Part shown: one piece after another, positions 39,456-47,458 of the stretch | Layout of the letters: every line of letters begins with the position of its first letter | Numbering within the stretch: position 1 is the first letter of the stretch | From: Clostridiales bacterium UBA3758 | Lineage (GTDB): Bacteria > Bacillota > Clostridia > Oscillospirales > Oscillospiraceae | DNA length: 64,000 bases | Reading direction: 5' to 3' | Assembly: GCA_002371675.1 (NCBI GenBank) | Contig: DFGE01000022.1 | Coordinates: 62,001-126,000, forward strand | Translations under genes and position numbers: made by a program | The notes under the pieces: generated by a model | Databases searched by the model: none | What the model was told of the DNA's origin: nothing | Seen by the model: the letters and a program-made list of their open reading frames with translations, nothing else

Positions 39456-40364
39456 TCAGGCCTTGAACAGGGCCGTTACAAAGTTTTCTGCTTCAAATGG
39501 GATCAGATCGTCCATCCCCTCGCCGACGCCAACATACTTGACCGGAAGCTTGAGCTCGTTGGCAATGGCGAATACTATACCGCCCTTTGCGGTGCCGTCG
39601 AGCTTCGTGAGCACGATGCCGGTGAGCCCGGAGGTCTCCAGGAACTGCTTGGCCTGGATGAGACCGTTCTGACCGGTGGTTGCGTCAAGCACCATCAGAG
39701 TCTCCACGTCCGCTTCGGGAAGTTCACGGTCAATGATACGGCGAATTTTGGCAAGCTCGTTCATGAGATTCGCCTTGTTGTGCAGTCTGCCGGCGGTGTC
39801 GATGATGATAACGTCCGCTCCGCGGGCCTTGGCCGCACAGATGCCGTCGTATACGACGGAGGCGGGGTCGCTTCCCTCATCGTGGCGCACGAGCTCGCTG
39901 CCGGAACGCTGCGCCCAGATTTCAAGCTGTTCGGCAGCGGCGGCGCGGAAGGTATCTCCCGCCACGAGCAGAACCTTTTTGCCCTGCTGCCTGAGCTGAT
40001 GCGCCAGCTTGCCGATGGTGGTGGTCTTGCCGACGCCGTTTACGCCAACCATAAGGATCACGGAGGGCTTGGTATCGAGCTTCAGCTCCGTGCTTCCTGC
40101 ATCCAGCAGCTTCGTAAGCACCTTGATGAGACCCTGACGGGCCTCGCTGCCCTTGCGGTAGCGATCCTCCCAGGTTGCGCGGCGCATCCGGTAGTCGACC
40201 TCCTTGGCCGTAGCCGCGCCGACGTCGGCCATCACGAGCAGCTCCTCGAGCTCCTCGTAAAAGCCCTCATCGTCAGGCTGATAATCCTGGAACAGCTCCT
40301 CCAGCTCGACCATATTCTTTCTGGTCTTGGAAAGGCCGGAGAAGATTTTGTCAAAAAAGCCCAT
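39456..40364 (-). CDS. ftsY: Signal recognition particle receptor FtsY
   Basis: The 302-residue GTPase has a short N domain and an NG GTPase core: G1 GVNGVGKTTTIGKLAHQL near residue 110, DTFRAAAAEQL, G3 DTAGRLHNKANLM, and G4 TKLDGTAKGG. The N-terminal acidic A domain is almost absent, as usual in Firmicutes. It receives ribosome-SRP complexes at the membrane. It starts 14 bp after smc. Confidence 0.97.
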   Translation of the reverse strand: MGFFDKIFSGLSKTRKNMVELEELFQDYQPDDEGFYEELEELLVMADVGAATAKEVDYRMRRATWEDRYRKGSEARQGLIKVLTKLLDAGSTELKLDTKPSVILMVGVNGVGKTTTIGKLAHQLRQQGKKVLLVAGDTFRAAAAEQLEIWAQRSGSELVRHDEGSDPASVVYDGICAAKARGADVIIIDTAGRLHNKANLMNELAKIRRIIDRELPEADVETLMVLDATTGQNGLIQAKQFLETSGLTGIVLTKLDGTAKGGIVFAIANELKLPVKYVGVGEGMDDLIPFEAENFVTALFKA

Positions 40365-40378
40365 AGCTTGAACTCTCC

Positions 40379-43300
40379 TTATGATTCGATGGTTTTCTGC
40401 GCCGCATCAAGATCAAGCTCGATCACGGTGGAAACGCCTTTTTCCTGCATCGTCACACCGTAAAGCATATCGGCCTCTTCCATTGTACCGCGGCGGTGCG
40501 TAATGACAAGAAACTGCGTCTTATCGGACATGCGGCGCATGTAGTCGGCATAGCGAACAACATTCGCCTCATCCAGTGCGGCCTCGATCTCATCCATGAC
40601 GCAAAACGGCGTCGGCCGCACGGTCAATATGGCAAAATACAGTGCGATAGCTACGAAGGCCATTTCGCCGCCGGAGAGAAGACTGATATTGGAAAGCGCC
40701 TTTCCGGGCGGCTGCACCTTGATCTCAATACCGCACTCGAGGACATTGTTCTCATCCTCCAGGCGAAGCGCAGCCTTACCGCCGCCAAAGAGTTCCAGGA
40801 AGGTGCGGCGGAAGCATTCGTCGATCTCCTTGAAGCGAGCGAGGAACACATCCCGCATCTGACCGGTGATCTCGCTGATGATATCGAGCAGATCCTTCTT
40901 GGCCTTTTCCACGTCGTCGCGCTGCTCGGTGAGAAATTCATAGCGACTGTTGACACGCTCGTATTCCTCGATCGCGCCGAGATTGGGCGTACCGAGCTGA
41001 CTCATCTGGCGGCGCAGATCGGCGATCTCCTTATTGGCGCGCTGCAGGTTATCGACCGGCTGGCGGAGCGCCTGAGCTGCGCTGTGACTGAGCTCATAAT
41101 TGTCCCAGAGCTTATCGACGATCTGCTTTTCCTCCATCTCGGCTGCGGTCTTGCGCTGCTCGATGCGGGAGGTCTGGCGTTCCAGATCGAGAATCTCGTT
41201 ATTGTGCGCCTGCAGATCCTTATCTGTGCGGGTGCGTTTGCCCTCCAGCTCGAGCTTGGATCTGCTGATCGTGTCGATCTCGGCGAGAATAGCGTCTCTC
41301 GCAGCGCGCTGTTTGTCAAGCTGCTCCTCTTTCTCAGCAAGCTGCCTGGCAAAGCCGGCGATCTGCCTGTCCGCCGCTTCAACGGAGGCGCGGCGCTGAG
41401 CGCTGTCACCCGAGAGGCTCTCGAGTAGGGCGTTAAACTGCGAGATTGTATTCTCTGTTGTTTTCTTTTCGGCTTCAAGAGAAGACTGAGAGCTCAGCAG
41501 AGAGGCGTGATCCTCCATCGCCATGTCGAGCTGATAACGCACACCTGCCAGATCGGACTGCGCAGTTTGCAGGTCCTTTTTGCAGCGCTGTTCGTCGATT
41601 TCGAGCTTTTCACGCTGTTTTTTCAGCTTGTCGAGCTCGTTTGCGCGAGACAGGAAGCCGCTGTTATGCGCGGAGCTGCCGCCGGTAAGAGAGCCGCCGG
41701 CATTCACGACCTGTCCGTCAAGCGTCACGACCGAGTAACGAGCGCCGGTCGAGCGGGAGATTCGAATCGCATCCGTCAAGGTCTCGGCAACAAGCGTGCG
41801 CCCGAGGAAACGGGCAACGATCTCTTTATATTGCGGCTCATAGCTGACCAGATCAAAAGCAAGACCGACAAAGCCCGGATCGCGCTCCGGCAGATCACGG
41901 ATTACGGTTCCGCGAATCGTGTCGATAGGCTGGAACGTCGCACGACCGGCGTCGAGACGTTTCAAAAGCTCGATCGCCGCCTTGGCGTCATTTTGCGTAT
42001 CGACAACAATATGCTGGGAATTCCCGCCCAGCGCGGTTTCAATCGCAAGCGCGCACTCCTCATCGGCTCGAACAAGATTCGCGACCGGTGCATGGATACC
42101 GCGCAGCGTGCCGCGCGTCTTCTCGCGCATGACAGTCTTGACCGCGCGGGAATAGCCCTCGAAGTCGCGCTCCATATCCGAAAGCATGCGAATACGCGCG
42201 TCCATGCTGCGTTCGTCCACCTCAAGAGCGTTGGCCTTCTGCGTAAGCTGCGCCACCTTCTGTTCCCTGCTTTGCAGCTTGATGCGGCAGCCGGAGAGGA
42301 CATTGTCATTCTTAGACTGTTCCTCGGCAAGCTCTCGCAGCGATTGGAGAATCTCATTAATCCGATCTTCAGCCTGTCGTATGCCGGAACGGATTTCCCG
42401 GGAGCGGCTTTCCTGCGCCGCGATATCGTCCAACAGGCGCTGCTTGTTTGCCATCGCGCTCTCTTCGTTGGCGCGCAGGACAGCGGCTTCCGCCTCGGTG
42501 GCGGCCGAAGCGGCCTCCGCAGCGCGTAAACGCTCGCGCGCCTCCTCGCTCTCCTCGTCCTTGCGGTGCATGCGCTCGGTGATGCTGTCAGAGGAGGCAT
42601 AGAGCGCCTCGAGCTCGCTCTTGGCTCGCTCAAGCTCGGCGCTCGCCTGCTTGTATTCCAGACGAATGCTTTCAGCCTGTGCATGCAGCTTGTCAAGCGA
42701 AGCCATCCAGGCGGAAATCTCCCGCACGCGCAGATCCTCCCGCAGCGCGAGATATTTTTTGGCAACCTCAGCCTGCTTCTTCAACGGCCCGACCTGGAGC
42801 TCCAGCTCGTCGATCTTGTCATTGATGCGAACAAGATTCTCCTCTGTCTTTTCCAGCTTGCGCTCGGCCTCTTCCTTACGGTAGCGAAAACGGGAAATGC
42901 CGGCGGCCTCCTCGAAGACCTCTCGCCTGTCGGTAGACTTGCTGGATACGATCTCGGCGATGCGCCCCTGGCCGATGATGGAATACCCGTCCCGCCCGAG
43001 ACCGGTGTCCATAAGAAGGGAGTTGATGTCCTTCAAACGCACCTGCTGGCGGTTGATGTAATACTCGCTCTCGCCGCTGCGATAGTAACGGCGGGTAAGC
43101 ATGATTTCACTGCTGTCGGAATCAAAAATATGCGCGGAATTGTCGATCACGAGAGAGACCTGCGCAAAACCCATGGCATTGCGCTTCTCCGTTCCGCCGA
43201 AGATCACATCTTCCATCTTGCTGCCGCGCAGGGCTTTGCTGCGCTGCTCGCCCATGACCCAGAGGATGGCGTCGGAAATGTTCGACTTGCCAGAGCCGTT

Positions 43301-43396
43301 GGGGCCGACAATTGCGGTGATATCTTTTTCAAATGTCAGGCGCGTCTTGTCCGGAAAAGACTTGAAGCCCTGAATTTCCAATGCTTTTAAATACAA
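40379..43396 (-). CDS. smc: Chromosome partition protein SMC, short-armed
   Basis: The 1,005-residue protein has the SMC layout: Walker A GPNGSGKSNISDAILWVMGE near residues 32-51, hinge about 430-570 (RGIHAPVANLVRADEE ... GGSLTGG), signature LLSGGEMAFVAIALYFAIL near 907, and Walker B FCVMDEIEAALDEANV near 930-945. Both heads and hinge are complete. It is about 180 residues shorter than typical SMC (about 1,185), the loss being about equal in both coiled-coil arms. The signature has GGEM where GGEK/Q/R is usual. It likely compacts and segregates DNA with ScpA/ScpB, which are not in the window. Confidence 0.95.
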   Translation of the reverse strand: MYLKALEIQGFKSFPDKTRLTFEKDITAIVGPNGSGKSNISDAILWVMGEQRSKALRGSKMEDVIFGGTEKRNAMGFAQVSLVIDNSAHIFDSDSSEIMLTRRYYRSGESEYYINRQQVRLKDINSLLMDTGLGRDGYSIIGQGRIAEIVSSKSTDRREVFEEAAGISRFRYRKEEAERKLEKTEENLVRINDKIDELELQVGPLKKQAEVAKKYLALREDLRVREISAWMASLDKLHAQAESIRLEYKQASAELERAKSELEALYASSDSITERMHRKDEESEEARERLRAAEAASAATEAEAAVLRANEESAMANKQRLLDDIAAQESRSREIRSGIRQAEDRINEILQSLRELAEEQSKNDNVLSGCRIKLQSREQKVAQLTQKANALEVDERSMDARIRMLSDMERDFEGYSRAVKTVMREKTRGTLRGIHAPVANLVRADEECALAIETALGGNSQHIVVDTQNDAKAAIELLKRLDAGRATFQPIDTIRGTVIRDLPERDPGFVGLAFDLVSYEPQYKEIVARFLGRTLVAETLTDAIRISRSTGARYSVVTLDGQVVNAGGSLTGGSSAHNSGFLSRANELDKLKKQREKLEIDEQRCKKDLQTAQSDLAGVRYQLDMAMEDHASLLSSQSSLEAEKKTTENTISQFNALLESLSGDSAQRRASVEAADRQIAGFARQLAEKEEQLDKQRAARDAILAEIDTISRSKLELEGKRTRTDKDLQAHNNEILDLERQTSRIEQRKTAAEMEEKQIVDKLWDNYELSHSAAQALRQPVDNLQRANKEIADLRRQMSQLGTPNLGAIEEYERVNSRYEFLTEQRDDVEKAKKDLLDIISEITGQMRDVFLARFKEIDECFRRTFLELFGGGKAALRLEDENNVLECGIEIKVQPPGKALSNISLLSGGEMAFVAIALYFAILTVRPTPFCVMDEIEAALDEANVVRYADYMRRMSDKTQFLVITHRRGTMEEADMLYGVTMQEKGVSTVIELDLDAAQKTIES

Positions 43397-43431
43397 GCTC
43401 TAACCCTCAAACTCAAAAAAGTAATCGGTTT

Positions 43432-43460
43432 ATTATAACGGATGCGCTTTTATTTTTCAA
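43432..43460 (-). promoter_or_regulatory. Internal promoter for smc and downstream genes
   Basis: Minus strand: TTGAAA (43455-43460), 17-bp spacer, TATAAT (43432-43437). The -35 overlaps the 3' end of the radical SAM gene, so smc-ftsY-yhbY-yqeK-rsfS-leuS can be expressed apart from the upstream genes. Confidence 0.75.
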
Positions 43461-44463
43461 CGGCAATCACGCGGATTTCTCTATTTTTTGTGTCCAGAGG
43501 CAAAATTTTCAGCACTGAAAGGCCATATCTGGTCTTCAGCCAGCTCAGATTTGCCCGATGCTGCCCGATCAGCTGAGAAATCAGCGGCCTGTCGATGCCG
43601 AGTGTGACTCTGCTCCCTGCGGGAACAGCGCGAAGGAGCTCCTCCGCGCGCTTGCGCAGGATGCGGCTTTTGACAAGCTCACCGAGCGCAGGATGATAGG
43701 CGCCGGCTACAGCGGCGCCGCCTGATAGCTCCTCCGTCGGGTTGAGGCCGATGCGGATGACAGGGATACCTGCTTCTTCAAAGAGAGGCAGGATACGCGC
43801 GCAGGTCTCAGTGGCATCCTCGACCGTATGCTCTCGGTATTCTCCGCGCTTCCAACGTTCATACAGCTCCGTATCGCGCACGATAACGGTGGGATAGATA
43901 CGCGCGCCATCCGGCCGCAGCGCGGCGATGCGTTCAGCAGTCCGGTAATCACTGTCTGCATCCGAGCCGGGAAGGCCGGTCATCATCTGCAGGACGAGCG
44001 AAAAGCCCGAGCTTTGGATCAGGTGTGATGCTCGCTCCACATCCTCCGCAGTATGCCCGCGGCCAGAAAGACGCAGCACCTCGTCATCCATGGACTGCGC
44101 GCCGAGTTCTATTGTCTCAACGCCGCAAGACTTCAGCCGGGCGAGAATGATTTCATCAATCGCGTCGGGTCTCGTAGAGAGGCGGATGGAATCCAGTTCC
44201 CCCCTCTCAATGGCCTCTTTCGCGGCTGCGAGGAGCTCCTCCTGCTGCGCTGCAGGGATGGCTGTGAAGCTGCCCCCATAAAATGCCAATTGCCGCTTCG
44301 CCCCTTTCGGGAGTGAAGCGGCTTGCGAAAGCGCCGCGCGGACCGTCATGGCGTCTGCGGGCTTCGTCTGGCCGGCAATATGCCGCTGATTGCAGAATAC
44401 ACAGTTATGCGCGCAGCCGAGATGCGGCACGAACACCGGAATGATGCACGCACGCGCACTCAT
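43450..44463 (-). CDS. Radical SAM protein, Elp3-like
   Basis: The 337-residue enzyme has the 4Fe-4S/AdoMet motif CAHNCVFC near residues 17-24, followed by GGSFTAIP and IRLSTRPDAIDEIILARL and VETIELGAQSMDDEVL. This is the Elp3-type radical SAM fold, but the C-terminal acetyltransferase domain of Elp3 is missing. Such proteins commonly sit between rnc and smc in Clostridia; function is probably tRNA or related modification but unproven. It overlaps rnc by 4 bp (ATGA). Confidence 0.88.
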   Translation of the reverse strand: MSARACIIPVFVPHLGCAHNCVFCNQRHIAGQTKPADAMTVRAALSQAASLPKGAKRQLAFYGGSFTAIPAAQQEELLAAAKEAIERGELDSIRLSTRPDAIDEIILARLKSCGVETIELGAQSMDDEVLRLSGRGHTAEDVERASHLIQSSGFSLVLQMMTGLPGSDADSDYRTAERIAALRPDGARIYPTVIVRDTELYERWKRGEYREHTVEDATETCARILPLFEEAGIPVIRIGLNPTEELSGGAAVAGAYHPALGELVKSRILRKRAEELLRAVPAGSRVTLGIDRPLISQLIGQHRANLSWLKTRYGLSVLKILPLDTKNREIRVIAVEK

Positions 44464-45137
44464 GGCTGGAGCCTCTCCAACGCTTCCCGGGCAGCAGCCT
44501 GCTCAGCTTCCTTTTTGCTTCTGCCGACGCCTTCGCCCGCCTGTGTTTCGTTGATTAACACGCGGAAAGCGAAAGTCTTGTTGTGATCCGGGCCGGATTC
44601 CCCGGTCATCTCATAACGAATAATCTGGTTCGGCTTTTGCTGAACAAGCTCCTGCAGGCGCGTCTTGTAATCGGCAGAACGATGCTCAACGCTGATCTCT
44701 GCGTGTGAGAGCAGTTCATCGGTTATGAAGCGGCGCGGCGCGTCAAGAGAACCGGAGTCCAGATACATCGCTGCGAGAATGGATTCCACCATATCGGCGA
44801 GAATGGATGCGCGCTCGCGTCCACCGCTGTGCTCCTCCCCTTTTCCGAGCCGCATCACCGCGCCGAGACCGAGCCGCAGCGCGATTTTATGCAGGCTCTG
44901 CTCACATACGAGCTCCGCGCGCAGCCGCGTCATCTGCCCCTCGGGCAGCTTCGGATCGTGGCGGTAGAGGAACTCCGCGGTAAGGTAGCCGAGGATCGAG
45001 TCGCCAAGGAATTCCAGGCGCTCATAGCTCTCGCTGTTCGCGCCGCGCTCGTTGGCGAAGGAGCTGTGCGTCAGGGCAGTGCGCAGCAGGGTTTTATTGT
45101 GAAAGCGATAACCGAGTTTCTGTTCGATAGTCTCCAT
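44460..45137 (-). CDS. rnc: Ribonuclease III
   Basis: The 225-residue protein has the catalytic signature SYERLEFLGDSILGYLTAEF with the metal-binding Glu/Asp, a second catalytic Asp/Glu in LADMVESILAAMYLDSG, and a C-terminal dsRNA-binding domain (DYKTRLQELVQQKPN ... SKKEAEQAAAREALERL). It processes rRNA and mRNA duplexes. It starts right after plsX; acpP, often between them, is absent. Confidence 0.97.
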   Translation of the reverse strand: METIEQKLGYRFHNKTLLRTALTHSSFANERGANSESYERLEFLGDSILGYLTAEFLYRHDPKLPEGQMTRLRAELVCEQSLHKIALRLGLGAVMRLGKGEEHSGGRERASILADMVESILAAMYLDSGSLDAPRRFITDELLSHAEISVEHRSADYKTRLQELVQQKPNQIIRYEMTGESGPDHNKTFAFRVLINETQAGEGVGRSKKEAEQAAAREALERLQP

Positions 45138-45138
45138 T

Positions 45139-46146
45139 TTATTCTGTCTTCAGCTTCATATAGTCGATATTTTCCGTAATATCCTTGATGATACCGGAAT
45201 TGACGAAGGCCACGGCCTGGCGGATCGCGGCGAAGAAGCTCGCTTCGTTGGAGGACCCGTGCGCCTTGACCACCGGCTTCGAGATGCCGACCATCGCCGT
45301 GCCGCCGACCTCATTGACGTCCATCGACTTTTTCATGGCGGCAAGGTCATTCTTCAGCACGGCAGCCGCGAGCTTGTTAAGCGTGCTCTTGTAGAACACG
45401 CCCTTGAGGGCGGTCATCATATACTTGATAACGCCTTCCGTTCCTTTGAGAAGGACATTGCCCGTAAAACCATCGGTCACAACGACGTCGGCCTCCCCGG
45501 AGAATACGCCTGTGCCTTCGACATTCCCGACAAAGTTGATGCGTCCGGCCTCGTGCGCCTCCTTGAGCAACGCAAAGGTCTGATGCTGCAGATCGCCGCC
45601 CTTGGTGTCCTCCGTGCCGACATTGAGCAGGCCGACGCGCGGGTTCTCGCAGCCCATGAGCTTTCTGGCGTAGAAGCTTCCCATGTACGCAAATTGCAGC
45701 AGATATTCCGCCGTGCACTCCACGTTCGCGCCGCAGTCGATCAGCATGACGCCGTGTTCGCCGGCAGGCAAAACAGGTGCGAGCGCCGCGCGGCGAATGC
45801 CGCGGATACGCTTGACCGTGAGCGTCGCGCCGGTGAGGAGCGCGCCGGTACTGCCGGCGGAAACGACCGCATCACCCTTGCCATCCTTGAGCAGCGTGAG
45901 CGCGACGGCCATGGAGGAATTCTTCTTGCGTCGTGTAGCGGTACTCGGGTCGTCCTCCATTGTGACAACCTCGCGCGCATCTACGATTTCAACGCGCTTC
46001 GTATCGCCCTGCAGGCAGGCCTCCACTTCTTCTTTTCTGCCGACGAGGATCAGATCCAAGTCCAGCTCGTCCCGCGCGCGCAGAGCGCCTTTGACAATTT
46101 CCCGTGGTGCGTTGTCGCCTCCCATAGCGTCAACGATGATCTTCAT
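45139..46146 (-). CDS. plsX: Phosphate acyltransferase PlsX
   Basis: The 335-residue protein begins MKIIVDAMGGDNAPREIVKG, the family hallmark, and contains DAREVVTMEDDPSTA, SAGSTGALLTGATLTVKRI and GFTGNVLLKGTEG. PlsX turns acyl-ACP into acyl phosphate for phospholipid synthesis. Its start overlaps trmFO by 17 bp. Confidence 0.97.
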   Translation of the reverse strand: MKIIVDAMGGDNAPREIVKGALRARDELDLDLILVGRKEEVEACLQGDTKRVEIVDAREVVTMEDDPSTATRRKKNSSMAVALTLLKDGKGDAVVSAGSTGALLTGATLTVKRIRGIRRAALAPVLPAGEHGVMLIDCGANVECTAEYLLQFAYMGSFYARKLMGCENPRVGLLNVGTEDTKGGDLQHQTFALLKEAHEAGRINFVGNVEGTGVFSGEADVVVTDGFTGNVLLKGTEGVIKYMMTALKGVFYKSTLNKLAAAVLKNDLAAMKKSMDVNEVGGTAMVGISKPVVKAHGSSNEASFFAAIRQAVAFVNSGIIKDITENIDYMKLKTE

Positions 46147-47455
46147 GGTGAAATACCTCCCTCTCCATCAGCTTGTCCACGATCTCCAGCGAGCGGTGGG
46201 AGATCTCGGCGTTCTTATTTCTCTTTCCTTTTACACGGTAGCCCAGCGGGCTGATGATGCCGAAATTGATGTTCATGGGCTGAAAATCACCCACGCTGCC
46301 GCCGGAGATGTACAATCCAAGTGCGCCGATGGCCGTCTCCTGCGGGAAATCCACATGCGGAAGACCCAGGACATCCGCTGCAGTCTCGATCCCGACCAGA
46401 AGTCCGGAGGCGGCTGACTCCACATAGCCCTCAACACCGGTCATCTGTCCGGCAAAGCGGATTCGTGTATCACTGCGCAGGCGGTAATAGCGGTCGAGCA
46501 GCTGGGGGCTGTTGAGATAGGTGTTGCGGTGCATCACACCGTAGCGGATAAATTCCGCATTTCTCAGCGCAGGGATCATGGAGAAGACCCGCTTTTGCTC
46601 GCCCCAGGTGAGATGCGTCTGAAAGCCGACGAGATTATAGAGCGTGCCGTCTGCATTGTCGCGCCGGAGCTGCACCACGGCGTAGTTTTCCTTTCCGGTA
46701 CGCGGATCGACGAGACCGACCGGCTTGAGCGGACCGTAGCGCAGCGTATCGACGCCGCGGCGCGCCATGACCTCAACGGGCATGCAGCCCTCGAATACGC
46801 CGTCGTCGTCAAAACCGTGGACCGGCGCCTCCTTTGCGGAGACGAGCTCCGACACGAATGCCAGATACTCATCCTTCGTCATCGGACAGTTTACATAATC
46901 AGCCGTTCCCTTATCATAACGGGAGGCGAAAAAGGCGTTTTCCAGATCGACGCTCTCGAGCGTCACGATGGGAGCAACCGCATCGTAAAAATGCAGGTCG
47001 TCTCCGTGACAGAGCTCCGCAATCCGCACGGCAATGGCGTCGCTTGAGAGAGGCCCTGTCGCGATCACGACCGTCCCGGAAGGGATTTCCGTCGCTTCTT
47101 CCCGAACGATCTCGATATTGGCGCAGTTTTCCAACGCCTCCGTGATCGTGCGGGCAAAGCCGACACGGTCAACCGCAAGCGCGCCGCCTGCCGCGACGCG
47201 GTTTTGATCCGCGCTGCGCATGATGAGCGAGTCCATTTTGCGCATTTCAGCCTTCAGCAGACCGACTGCGTTGGAGAGTTCGTCGCTTCGGAGCGAGTTA
47301 GAGCAGACGAGCTCTGCAAAATATTCGGATGTATGAGCCGGCGTCATTTTCGTCGGCTTCATCTCGACAAGGCGAACGGGGATGCCGCGCTTTGCGAGCT
47401 GCCAGGCGCATTCGCTCCCCGCGAGGCCTGCGCCAAGGACTGTTACCTGTTCCAT
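46130..47455 (-). CDS. trmFO: Methylenetetrahydrofolate-tRNA-(uracil-5-)-methyltransferase TrmFO
   Basis: The 441-residue flavoprotein has a Rossmann FAD site VTVLGAGLAGSECAWQLAKR at the start and the TrmFO landmarks EMKPTKMTPAHTSEYFAELV, CSNSLRSDELSNAVGLLKAE and CPMTKDEYLAFV. It makes 5-methyluridine at tRNA position 54 using folate. It starts 3 bp after topA. Confidence 0.97.
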   Translation of the reverse strand: MEQVTVLGAGLAGSECAWQLAKRGIPVRLVEMKPTKMTPAHTSEYFAELVCSNSLRSDELSNAVGLLKAEMRKMDSLIMRSADQNRVAAGGALAVDRVGFARTITEALENCANIEIVREEATEIPSGTVVIATGPLSSDAIAVRIAELCHGDDLHFYDAVAPIVTLESVDLENAFFASRYDKGTADYVNCPMTKDEYLAFVSELVSAKEAPVHGFDDDGVFEGCMPVEVMARRGVDTLRYGPLKPVGLVDPRTGKENYAVVQLRRDNADGTLYNLVGFQTHLTWGEQKRVFSMIPALRNAEFIRYGVMHRNTYLNSPQLLDRYYRLRSDTRIRFAGQMTGVEGYVESAASGLLVGIETAADVLGLPHVDFPQETAIGALGLYISGGSVGDFQPMNINFGIISPLGYRVKGKRNKNAEISHRSLEIVDKLMEREVFHHEDHR

Positions 47456-47458
47456 TCT

